Part shown: positions 46,930 to 58,400 of the stretch, piece after piece
How positions within the stretch are numbered: the first letter of the stretch is position 1
How the letters are laid out: every line of letters starts with the position of its first letter
Assembly: GCA_027625915.1 (NCBI GenBank)
Contig: JANTQA010000033.1
Location: 8,618,001 to 8,682,000, forward strand
DNA from: Anaeramoeba flamelloides
Lineage: Eukaryota > Metamonada > Anaeramoebidae
DNA length: 64,000 nt
Reading direction: 5' to 3'
Position numbers and translations under genes: made by a program
The notes under the pieces: model-generated
Database searches by the model: none
What the model was told of the DNA's origin: nothing
Seen by the model: only the letters and a program-made list of their open reading frames with translations

Positions 46930-47767
46930 GATTTTTAATGGGCCTATTATTATGAAAGGTAGTTTATATTGATAACACAACTAGATTTATAAAAAGGAAA
47001 CAAATAGTATTTTCGTATCTATTTTTAAATTATAATTTTTGTTAACAAATTCTTGAGTTAAAATATCTAAAATATTGCATACACAAAGACTATAATCCGT
47101 GTTTCAAAATATAATCCGTACTTTTTTTTCTTCTTGTACCAAGGCAACATCCAATTTACTACCCAATTTTATACCTAAGTTAAAATCCATTTTGAAAGTA
47201 AAGGTCTGGTTATTTTCAGTAAAATTTAAATTATTCATACAAAAAGTTGAAAATTTTCCATAATATTTTCAATTTTTTTCAATTTTTTTGTTTTTTTGAT
47301 TGATACAAATTTTCTTAAAAATTTACTCTATTTTTTGAGATAAATTTTGTAATTTGATCCTTCATTTTAGAATTTCTTTTTAAAATAATAGAACTTTAAG
47401 AAATCAATACCATATTTTTTTAGGGTTTATTATTGGTTTCTTTAATTGGTTAATCTATAGGTCTTCTATAACAAAAAAACACGCTTTTTATTTTGAAACA
47501 CGCATTAAATTTCTTTGGCACGCTTTATTTTGACTACAATAGTCTTTAAATTAAATAATTTGAAAAATATTTTAATTTTTTCAGTTCTAAATATTGGCTC
47601 TCATTAAACGCCAGTATATTATTAATTTTCGTTTCTATCTTTAGATTTGGAAAAGGAATTAAAAAAAAATTTCAAAAAGGCAAATTTCTTAATTGTGATC
47701 ATTAGTAAAAAATGCAATAATTTTTTGTTGAATAAGATTGATAATTAAGTTTTTAGAGCCTTTTAAA
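46930..47767 (-). mobile_element. ~720-bp inverted-repeat element, reverse diverged copy
   Basis: Shares CCAGTATATTATTAATTTTC, GTTTCTATCTTTAGATTTGG and TTAATTGTGATCATTAGTAA with the copy at 25225-25965 in the same orientation. An internal stretch (about 47030-47590) is unmatched. It ends directly against the Beclin 5' region. Confidence 0.5.
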
Positions 47768-47769
47768 CG

Positions 47770-47889
47770 ATGCCCCACGAATACAATTTCTCCCCTTTAA
47801 AACTTACTCTTATTAATCGACAAACCTATGCTGAGGATGTTCGCTTAAAAGTTAAAAATTTTCTATTTTTTTCATTCTTTTCAAATTAA
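47770..47889 (+). CDS. Possible upstream ORF of Beclin (39 codons)
   Basis: An ATG 155 nt upstream of the Beclin start opens a 39-codon frame beginning MPHEYNFSPLKLTLINRQ, then TYAEDVRLKVKNF, and stops 36 nt before the Beclin ATG. CCC, CAC, CGA and CGC codons stand out in this AT-rich flank. It could be a regulatory uORF in the leader, a 5' exon of Beclin whose splice I cannot fit, or chance. It lacks the CxxC and BH3 motifs of animal Beclin N-termini. Confidence 0.3.
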   Translation: MPHEYNFSPLKLTLINRQTYAEDVRLKVKNFLFFSFFSN

Positions 47890-47924
47890 ATTTTTCGTTT
47901 CTGAAAATTATCTTTTAAAAAACA

Positions 47925-49824
47925 ATGAATGAATTAAATATGTCGACTTCATTAATGTCGATGAGTTTAGTCTTCGATGAAGACGATGAGTTTGAACAAG
48001 AACAAGAAAGACCTGAACAGTTAACACAATGTGAAATAGAAGATCTGTTAAATTCAATCGAGTCTCTCAGCGATAAGGAGATCAAGCTGTATGGGAAGGA
48101 ATTATTAAGTTGCTTGATTGGGAAGGAAACAGAATTGACAAAAGAAAAAGATGTTGTTTATACACTCTTAAATAACCTTGAAAGATCGCAAGAAAACAAT
48201 AACAGTATGGAGCTAATTTCCCAACAAATTGAATCCTTTGAAAAGCAGCTTGAAATTGAAGAAAAAAATGTTGAAAAGCTTCGAAATAATTTAAAAACCG
48301 TGCAAAAGGAAACAAAGTCTTTCCAGTTCCAATTCGATCAACTGAACAAGCAAATGGAAAAGCTTGTCAAATTTGAAGCCGAATACCAAAATGATGAATT
48401 AATTTTTGTACAACAAACACAGCAAATGCAAATTAAACAACAGTCATTGGAAAGGAAAATCCAAAGAGACACATCCGCTTTGCAAATCTTGATCAAGAAC
48501 ACAGTTTTAAATCGAGTTTTTAATATCAGACTAAATAACGAAAGCAAACAATTGTACATTAATGGGTTTCGTTTTGGAATTGGTACAAGCAAATACCCAG
48601 ACTGGAAAAATGTCAACTCTGCTTGGGGTAATTAGACTCTTTTTTTTTTTTTTTTTTTATTGATCTCTCTGTCTTATTTATAGCCTTTTTTGTTCGTTTT
48701 TTGAGTGTGATCCAATCAAACGAAAAAGTGTTCTGTCTAAATCCACTCAAATTTCAACAAACGAAATTAGTTTTCCAAAGATCTTATATTTTGATACATT
48801 TTTTTAACTATTTAAAAAAATTCAACTTTTACTCAATACTGATAAATTCTAATAAATGGTTGAAAATTTTTACTTGAATATCCTTTATGAAATTATTATA
48901 CTCAAGCTTTGAATAAAGCATTTTATTAAGACAACTGTTAAGAAACTCTGTAAATTTAGTTGTTTTTCAAAATATTCTTTGTCCTGGACTGATTGATAAG
49001 AAATAGTTTGAAGATTTATAAAAATGGAAAATGGACTAAAAATTTTTTGAAATTATTTAGAATTTATCAGTAACTATAACAAATAATTCAATTGACAAAC
49101 AAAAAATTATATGAGTTTGGGTAAAGTATATCAAATCAATTAATGATAATTTGGTCTTTTTTAAAAAAAGTTGAACCATATGAATGTTTTTAAAAAAGTT
49201 CTGAAAAGAAGTGAGTTCTATTTGAAGGTTCTAAACTGTTTTTTGAGATCTTTGAAAATTTTTTGTCTTATTTCTTGATAATTCCGAAAACTTTTTTATA
49301 CAATTTTTTATTGTATACTAATAAAGATTTTAATTTCAACCCTTTTATTTTTTTGTTATCTATATATATATATATATATATATTAATTACATTTATTAAA
49401 AACAGGCCAAGTTGCGTTTTTATTAGATACTTTAGCAGCTAAACTGAATTTTAAATTTAAAAAATATTTTATAATTCCTTATGGTGAATTTACAAAAATT
49501 GTACCGACAAACTCAAAAACCGATATTGAAGATCATTCTAAAATGAAAGGAATTAGTGAACTTTATAATTCTGAAAAATATTTTGGATTTGGAAATAGAT
49601 TTAACGAATCAATGAACAGATTTTTAACTTGTTGTTTAGAGTTGCAAAAGCATATCAAATCTTTGGATCAAACATTTTTTCTTGAATATAAAATTGAAAA
49701 AGAAAAAGTTGGCAAAAAGAAAATAAAATTCCAAAACTCTGATGAATGGAACCAAGCGCTAACTTATCTTTTAATTGATATTAATACAATGTTAGAATGG
49801 TCACGATTAAATAATTATATTTGA
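47925..49824 (+). CDS. BECN1 (ATG6): Beclin 1 / Atg6 / Vps30 (2 exons)
   Basis: Exons are 47925-48627 and 49406-49824, with a 778-nt intron in phase 1. The product is 373 residues against 450 in human. Beclin is the regulatory subunit of the Vps34 class III PI3-kinase complexes that drive autophagosome formation and endosomal sorting. Residues about 30-65 contain the C-E-x-x-L segment seen before the coiled coil in Beclins (CEIEDLLNSIE). Residues about 65-185 are coiled coil. The evolutionarily conserved domain follows: VFNIRLNNESKQLYINGFRFG, WKNVNSAWGQVAFLLDTLA, KFKKYFIIPYGEF, then YFGFGNRFNESMNRFL and WNQALTYLLIDINTML. The aromatic-finger region and C-terminus (WSRLNNYI) are shortened. The N-terminal BH3 region is not visible, so the protein is short at that end. 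A (TA)n tract lies in the intron at 49361-49383. Confidence 0.93.
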
Positions 49825-50137
49825 ATCTTTTTATTTTATTCTTGTTGAAAAATTTTATAAATTTGATTATAGAGATATTTGAAACACAAATGAAAAAAAA
49901 AAAAAACAGTTGATATGTATTTTTTTTTTTTTTTTATTTATTATATTTCTTCTATATGTAAATTATTATTTTTTTACCTTTTATAAAATTTCTTTATATA
50001 ACTCCCCTTCTTTAAATATATATATATATACTGTTAAAACATATTTTTTTTTGATATTTCTTGATATCCCTTTTTGTATTTTTTATCTCTTTTTTTACAT
50101 GAAACAATCAAAAAATAAAAGTTTCTCATTGCAAACT

Positions 50138-50355
50138 CCATTTCAAAAATTGTGACTCACCTGAAATAATAAATTGCAAAAAAAATATATATATATCCTT
50201 TGGTATTCAAGCACAACTAACCATTAAATCTGATTTGTAATTCACTTTAAAATAATTCTAAATATATAAAAACCTGATATTATAAAGATTAAAAAAAAAA
50301 TAAAACCAAAAACTAAAAAAAAAAAATGAGTAATAATTTTTGAAATCAGCATTAC
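50138..50355. mobile_element. Small MITE, TTTCAAAAATTGTGACTCAC family, intact copy
   Basis: About 215 bp with ends CATTTCAAAAATTGTGACTC and (complement) GATTTCAAAAATTATTACTC. A second copy at 55514-56621 is split by an insertion, and a partial copy is at 30120. The terminal sequence resembles that of the TTGGACAC MITEs. Confidence 0.7.
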
Positions 50356-51439
50356 GGTTTTTTTATTATTGAACTTTCACTGGAAAAAAAAGTGAACAAG
50401 AAGATTCTTTACTAATGATTAATTCATTTTAAAATAAATTACATGGTTGAAATTTTCATAGTGATTATTTGTCTTTTCGAAGATCTTTTTTTTTATTTTT
50501 TCACTTGATCTTTGCAAAAAACGAAAGTATCATAAAGAAAAAAAAAAAGAATAAGAAAAAGAAAAAGAAAAAAATGGAATTTGTAAGAAGAGAAAAAAAA
50601 ACAAAAATCGAAAAAGAATTGAAGAGTTAAGAAGAGAATAAAAAAAAACATAAATTGAAAAAGAAAACAAAAGTAAAAAAAAAATAAATAAAAAAAATAT
50701 TTGATGGGTTTAATTAAAATAAATAATTGCTAATTATTATTAATAATATTATTGTTTAATTCAGTGACCAAAATAACAATCATGAACCTTTTATTTAATT
50801 TAATAAAATTATATAATTAATAGTAAATGTGAATTCGAGAAGTTATATTTTACTGTCTAACAGTTTTTCTTATTGAAGTGATTTATTTATTTTCGAAATC
50901 TTTATATTTTTTACAATTTTGTTTTGATTTTCAAGTTTTTCAGACTATTTAGTTTTGTTTCTCAGTATAAAAAAAAAATCACTTTTTTTTTTTTTTCTTT
51001 GTAATTCTTCGACCCAAGAAAAAGAAAAATCATTCAGGTGAAAAATCGAAAAAAATAAAAAATGAAAATACCTTTGTCAAATTTAGCCTTAGTAAAATAA
51101 CCATTATGTATTAATTCTAATACAATTGATCAAAATAATTCTTCTAATTCATTTTTGATTGTATCTCAGCTATCAGAAAACTTCTAATTTAATAAATGAC
51201 TTACTTTTTTCAAAAAATACCAAAAAATTAGGTATCAATAATACTTTACATTTCTTTCCGAAATTACTTTTAATAGATAATTTTGTGATACTAGGTAATT
51301 ATTTATTTCCTTTTTCGATTTTAAAAACATCATAAGATTCATAATAAATATCAATATTTTTAAACAGTTTTAAATATTTCGAGATTTTAATTAATTTTAT
51401 AGTTTAATTCGCATACAAAGTCTATGAGTTTTTGAAATT

Positions 51440-52215
51440 ATAATCTTTTCTTTAGTAGTTAAGACATTGAAGTAAAAAATATTTTAAGGAAATGGAAAAA
51501 AAAAAATTTTGTAATTATTATCAGTGCCTAATTAACAATCAAAAACCATTTAACCAGTGATGACTAAGATCAATCTTCAAAAATTAAAAAATGAAACAAA
51601 GAGTACATTTTTAGAAAAATGCATCCAATAGCTTTACTCAATCTCTAATTTTAAATGATTAGAATTATAATTTTGAAAACAAATGTGTTGGTTTTGAAAG
51701 TGTTGATATTTGGCTCTTTTTGAAGATCTCGAAAGAATTTTTTTTTCATTTTTTTCGTTTCTCAAATGAATTAATTTTACCTCTGAAGAATATTATAAAA
51801 TCCTTACTTTGTCAAATGCAGAAAGCTACAATATAACCACAAATTAAAATTAAATAGAATTAAATTAATTGAGTACTTAAAGAAAAAAATTTGTTTCCAA
51901 TTGAAGAAATTTTTCCCTTTTATTAAATTTAACATTAGAAAAATATGAAATTTTTTTTCAAAAATTTGATTTTTTGAAATTGAGAATCATTTGAATTTTG
52001 GTTTTGATTTTAGTCGTATTTTTTGCATTGTGAATTCTTTTTCACTTTTTTTTTTTTGAATTTTTTGTCAAAGAGATCCTATGGAATATTTTTTTTTTAT
52101 TATTTGGAATTGTCAACAAAAAGACGGGCAATATCACTTTATCCTTTTTATGATGTTAAGTCAGTGTTTGTGTATGGACCAAATTCACAGTAAGTGACTG
52201 GACCTTTAACAACAA
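51440..52215. mobile_element. Inverted-repeat element, GGGTCGAGTCATT family, copy 2
   Basis: Diverged copy of 26262-26939: TACATTTTTAGAAAAATGCA, ATAATTTTGAAAACAAATGT, GGCTCTTTTTGAAGATCTCG and CAGTAAGTGACTGGACCTTTAA all have partners in copy 1. Interior pairing of the GC-rich hairpin is lost. Confidence 0.55.
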
Positions 52216-52460
52216 ATTTTTAATATTTAGTTAATTATTTATATTGTGAAAAGCTTCTTTTTGTTTTTTATGAATTAATTTTTGATAAAAAAGGAAAGAT
52301 GGAAAGAAAAAATTAAAATATATTTTATTCTATGAAATAAAATATTTATAAATGAAATTTAAAATAAAAAATAAATTTACTTTTATTTAGTATTAAAGAA
52401 TTTCAAATATTTTAAAATAATTGTATAGAGAAAATTTTGTAAATGAAATAATTTTTTATT

Positions 52461-55400
52461 TTAACCTTCATATTCTGTGGTCGTATAATTTTCTGGAACT
52501 AATCCAATTTCACCTTCTTCATTTCGTGCTTTATACCAACCATCATATTCCTCTAGAACAACTAATTTTTCCCCTTCGCGTATTGGAAGATCTTCTACTT
52601 GTTCACCTTCATAATCGTAAAGAGAGTATACAACTTTTAATTCTTCTTCTTCTTCTTCTTCTTCTTCTTCCTCCTCCTCCTCTTCCTCCTCCTCGTTATC
52701 CTCCTTTTCCTCCTCCTCCTCCTCCTGAACGTTCTCTTTCCCAATTTGTTCATTTTTTTGTGAATTTTCATTTAAACCTTCTTTTTTAATCTCCTTCTCA
52801 GTCGCCCCCTTTTGTATATTTGGTAAAGCTTTATTTGGCTTTCTTAAATTAGATTTTTTTTCATTTTCTTTTTCAATTTCCTTTTCAATTTTTTCTTCTT
52901 GTTTTTCAGATTGATCTGATTTAAATACAAGATCTTGAATTCCAAAACTATTAACAACTTCTGTATATGGAGCAGGGAAATAGCCTATTTTTTGTCCTAA
53001 TTTTCCTCTCCACCATCCATTTCCATTCTGTTCCATTACAGTAATAACATCACCCGCCTCAAAAGTTAATTCAGAATTATCTTCGTCGCCTTTAAATGGA
53101 TAAAGTGCTTGATGAATGATCACAGTAGGGATTGGAGGCGGAGATTCATAAATCCCAGTTGATGTTTTGGAATGTTCCAAATTTTGATTAAGTACAATTA
53201 ATTTACTTTTATTTTTTAATTTCCATTTCTTCCTCGCTTCTTTTACTTTGTTTTTATCTAAATGGGGTAACTATTCATTAAATATATAATAAAATAATTT
53301 TTTTTTTTAATTTTTTTGATTATTAAAAAAAAATTTAAAAATATTTTGATATTTTTAGTAAGGGATTTATTTCATTCATAGATTTTAAAATATTCTAAAA
53401 AAAAAAAAAAACTCATCATAAATTTTATTAGAGAAAAATTAACCTTCATTATTTATAAGAACTAAAAATACTTAAAAAATTGTTGGTAACTTTTAATTTT
53501 TTTTTTTTTTTGGAAAATATATTCTCTGATTTAACTAAACTAAATTTTCATAATTGTATTGATCGAATTTAACTTGACTCTTTTCTAAAATATTTTGTTG
53601 AAAACAAGATTGTTAATGTTATTTATGTGATTTCTTTTTCAGAAAAATATAATATTCTCTCAATTAGAATTACCAAATATTCTTTTATTTTAGTAATAGA
53701 AACCAAGTTTATAGCTTTTATACAATATTTTGTTTAAAAAAATGTGATGTGATACAAATTTTGAAATTTTCATTTTTTACTTTTTCCAACAAATACCTCC
53801 ATTTGTGTAAATATGAAATGTTGTAAAAAATAGATTTTTTGAAATTTTAGAGATAAATAAAGAGTTTCATGCATTTACCCAAAATTTTGGTAATATTAAA
53901 TATAATATCTGATTATCTTAATAGGACTAATAATAATTTTAATCAAAAAATGGTTTGGTAAATACCAGTCTTTCAATTTTAAAAAACAAATAATTTTTTA
54001 AAAACAAAGTATTGGTGTTCACCAAATGATTTTATATTGAAAATACCTTTGAGCTTAAAAATTAAAACGAGGAGTTTCGTTTACTATTATCAAAATTTGG
54101 ATAAATGCATGAAACTCTTTATTTATCTCGAAAATCGTAAAAAATCTATTTTTTATAACATTCCATATTTACACTTGTGTAATATAAAAAAGAGAAAAAA
54201 TAATAAATCAAGATTTAAATTAAATTTAAATTTATAAATTTTTTTTTTTTAATTTGAAGGGAAGAAATTAATTTCCCCTTACAGCCGTTAGGTTTTTTTT
54301 ACTTTTTGAAATGTAAAGAAATTTTATTTAATTTTCTTTTCATTTCAAAAATTAAAAAAAAAAGCAGTTAGCTTTTCCAGAATTCAAAAGAATTGAGTAA
54401 AATCTATGATTTTTCTCCATGCTTTTGAATTATGGAAAATCTAGGCACTTGAAGGCACTTTTCGTTAGGTTTTTTTTAATTTAAGAAAATACTGAAAATT
54501 TATTTAATTTTCGGTTTATTTCAAAAATTAAAAAAAACCGCCATTAGCTTTTCCAGAATTCAAAAGAATAGAGAAAAATATTTGATTTTACTCCATTCTT
54601 TTTAATTCTGGAAAATCTAGGCACTTTACGGCACTTTTCGTTAGGTTTTCCATAATTTAAAAGAATAGAGTAAAATCATAGATTTTGCTCAATTCTTGTG
54701 AATTCTGGAAAAGCTAGGCACTTGACACCACTCTACAGCACTTTCCGTTAGGTTTTTTTCAATTTAAGAAATAAAAAGAAAATTTCTTGTTTTTTCTTGA
54801 ATTGGAAAAAAAAGTAGTTAGATTTTCCAGAATTTTTAGAGAATTGAGTAAAATCAGAGATTTATCTTTATTATTTTGAATCCAGGAGAAGATAGGCACT
54901 CTACGGCACTTGGAAAAACTGTCCTAATTTCTAAAGTTTTGTTTAAAAATTTCAATAAAGAATCATAATTTTCTTTATCATATAAGGAAAGTTGGATAAA
55001 GATGGCAGATTATTTTCATATATATATATATATATATATATAAACTAGATTTCAAAAATTTTGACTCACTTTATAATGTTAATGGAAGTTGTTATGTGGG
55101 TTTATTTCAGTATTCTTATCAAAAAAATATTTTCAAATTTTTGGATCAGAATCATTTTTTCTAATTTTACAATTTTTTTTTGATTTTTCTTTTTCTTTTT
55201 TTCTTTTTTCCCTTTTCTTTTTCAAATTTTTATTTTGCTTGATTATTTTTTTTAATTTTGCTTTTTCAAATTTTTGTTTTTCTTTTCTTTTTCTTTTTCT
55301 TTTCTTTTTCTTTTTCTTTTTATTTTTCTTATTTTTTTTTTTTTTTCTTTTTTAAAAAGAACATATAGAAAAAACAAAAGATCTTCCAAAAGACAAATAA

Positions 55401-58400
55401 TCATAAAGAAAATTAAAACTATATAATGTCTTTTAAAATGAATTTAATTATTAGTAAAAAATCTTGTTGTTTACTTTTTTTCAATGAAAGTGAAGTAATA
55501 AAAAATCGGTAATGCTCATTTCAAAAATTGTTACTCATTTTTTTTTAGTTTTTGGTTTTATTTTTTTTTTAATTTTTAAAATATCAGGTTATTATAAGTT
55601 TAGAAGGATTTGATTTTTTATACTTTTTACCTTTTCCAAATTTCCCTTCTTAAGTTGCTTGGGCTCTATGTTCCTTCTCTTTTTGTTTTTTTAGGTGTTT
55701 GGGAAAGGTAAAAAGTATAAAAAATCATTATAAGAATTGGTTGACCTGATCATGACTAACCCAACCAAACTTGTTCATGATCAGATCTTCGACGAGGACT
55801 TATGCAACTGAACTGAATCCAACGAATGCGATCTGAAACCAACCAAAGTGAACCGAATTGAACTTTCCGTACTATCTGTCGAGTCGTTACTTGGACTGGG
55901 TTTTTGCTGTCGAGTCGGTATCTTGTACTGGGATTTTGCGAAAACAAGATTTGGGAAACTTGCAAAAAAAAAAAAAATAACATAAAAAAAAAAAATAAAA
56001 AAAAAAAGCAAAGCAACTGAAAAGAAAATTTTGAAAACCAAATCTTATTCTTAAAAACCAGAGCTTTTTAGATTCAACCCATCTATAAAGTTCTAAATCA
56101 AAATTTAATAAACAGCCTTTTTCATTTGATCTATAGTTGTTCAAATATTTAGAACTCTTTATTAAAACAACATATGGTGGCGATCCAAAAAAAAACGACA
56201 TAAAATGAAACAACCACCAGCCCATTCAACACTTGGGGCGCAAAAAAAAACTTTTCACTGAAGTTTTTTCTTTTTTCTATTATTTTTTGACTCTCTTTCA
56301 TTTCTTGCTTTTCTTTCTCTTTTTCTTGTCTTTTTTCTGAAATAATTTATTCTTTTCATTTTTTAAAGAAAAGATATCCTTTGAGCTGTAAACCTGCTTA
56401 CATTACAGTTAGGATAAAAAACCCTAAATACAATTTTAGAGTTTCAGGCAAATAGGAGGTAATTTTGTTGAATCACCTCTGCTCAACAATAAAAAAAAGT
56501 TTAGAAGGATTTAAAAGAGAATTTCAAATCAGATTTAATTATTAGTTGTTCTTGAATACTAAAGGATAAATATATTTTTTTCAATTTATTATTTCGGGTG
56601 AGTCATAATTTTTGAAATGTTATTTATATCTTCAAATTGGAAGATAATTCAATAATTGTTATGATTAAAGCAAGATCGGAAAAGTTTTGGAAAAACAATG
56701 AAATGTGCCCGAACATATTTAGAAATAAAAATTTTAATTCTTGGCTTTCAATAATGATTAATTCTTCCAAAATTGATTTTTTTTAACACAAAACATCTAT
56801 TTAATGAGTTTTTTTATTTAAAGAAAAACCATTTTAAAAAAAGAGTTCGTTTTGAAGTTTGAAACTATAAGAGTTAAAGAATCGATCAAGTGAAAAAAAA
56901 AGTTTTAATATAACTATCACCAAAAAAATATTTTATTAAAACCATAAAAAAAAATTGAATCCAAAGATAATACATTAATTAATTTTAATAAATATTCTTT
57001 GACAACATATTCATTTATTGATTTCCAACAATTCGTTTTAACAAAATTTACACAGTTAATAATTTCCATTATTTTTTTTATTATTGGGCATTATTAGTTA
57101 ATAAAGTTCTTATTATTTTTGATGGCTGTTTCAGTTCCACGAGATCTTTTGTGGATATTTTTAATTTTTACTTTTGTTTTTAGATTTATCTTGTTTAAAT
57201 TCTTTTATTATAATCTTTTTTTTTTTTAAAAAAATGGAAAAATTTGAAAAAAAGATCAAATTAAATAAACAAACAAATTTAGCATGTGGTGTGTAGATTT
57301 TTGAAAATTAAAAACAAAAATTGAAATAAATTCACTTTATTATTAATCATTTTATTGTTTGCTTTATGTGTTTTATAACAATATTAAAACCATGTCAAAA
57401 TTTCATATTGAGGTTATTTGAATGTTGTTTTTTCTTGAAAAAACAAATTAAATCGAATAATGTTCATTTAAACTTCATATTTTCTAAATATGCTGAAAAA
57501 ATGATTAAAAAATGTTTTTGATTTTCGTTTTAGATGTTTATTGTGAATAGAAAATGACAAAGAAATAGGAATTTTTCTCATATTTTGATTATTTTTTTAG
57601 TGTTAAGAATCTTATAGTATGGTAATTTTTAGCTTATTTAAAATAAATGTAATAATATTTTATTTTCATCAGTTAATTTTACTCAATTCTGTTTTAAAAT
57701 TAATTATTCATTATTTTTTTTTGGTTTTATTTTGAAAATTGAAACACTGCCAGATTTAAAATTTTTGTTTTATTTATTTGTGATTAATTTTTAATTTTTT
57801 TTTTTTATTTTGCAATAATTTAACATTTTTTCAATGATAATTTTTTGAGAATTTATTTAGATTTCTCAAAAAAATAATGATTGTTTTCTTCAATAATAAC
57901 ATAAAATAAAATAAAATTTTAATCCTTAAAAAAAAAGGGAAAAGAGAAAAGAGAAAAGAGAAAAGAAAAAAGAAAAAAGGGAAAAGGGAAAAGGGAATTT
58001 TTTTACTTCATCATTATAAATTGATAACTCTATTGGTTGTATTTCTTCTGCGCCTGTTTTATTATTGTTTACAAATTTAGTTATCTCATCACCATCATTA
58101 ATCTTTTCAATTTCATTAGTAAGCTTTGAACAATTATTTGTTGTGTTTGTATTTATTTGATCAATTGTAATTATAAATCTTGTCCAGATTTGTTGTAAAA
58201 ATCTAACTCTTTCTCGTTCATTGTTTTCAATCGAATCTAAAATTTCTTCAAGTTTGGTTTTATATTTTGAATAAAATTGTTCCAAGTTCTTATGTGAATT
58301 TGTATAATCTTTATAAGATTGTTTTGCTTCTTTTAACGAAGTTTTTAATTTATTTTTTAACTTTTAATAAGAATATATATATACATATATATAAATATAT

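Larger units (their letters stand above)
42292..47769. other. Intergenic between 4E-BP and Beclin, repeat-rich
   Basis: Holds the interrupted 720-bp element (43350-45000), a Tc1-like MITE and another 720-bp copy (46930-47767). The stretch 45160-46560 has scattered protein-like pieces (for example IDYVNRFRERP near 45785-45820) broken by stops, not assignable to a family. The minus ORF at 46299-46526 is not credible. Confidence 0.55.
49825..52460. other. Intergenic between Beclin and the F-BAR/SH3 gene (convergent)
   Basis: Contains the small MITE at 50138-50355, a purine-rich (GAAAAA)n region at about 50536-50690 and an inverted-repeat element at 51440-52215. No gene is supported. Confidence 0.6.
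53271..58006 (-). other. Intron 5 of the F-BAR/SH3 gene, 4.7 kb, repeat-filled
   Basis: Donor GTAAAAAA, acceptor GAATAG. It contains the MITE at 53800, the hairpin array at 54285, a (TA)n tract at about 55018, a pyrimidine tract at 55180-55352 and the split small MITE with its 885-bp insertion. No exon is needed or seen between; phases are 0 on both sides. Confidence 0.8.

Noticed and set aside
56160-56215. TGGTGGCGATCC as a possible retroelement primer-binding site
   Set aside because: No LTRs and no retroelement genes around it, and the insertion has LINE-type flanks instead.
55756-56225. Overlapping minus ORFs in three frames
   Set aside because: They arise from the higher-GC retroposed insert. 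Three competing frames, none resembling a protein family.
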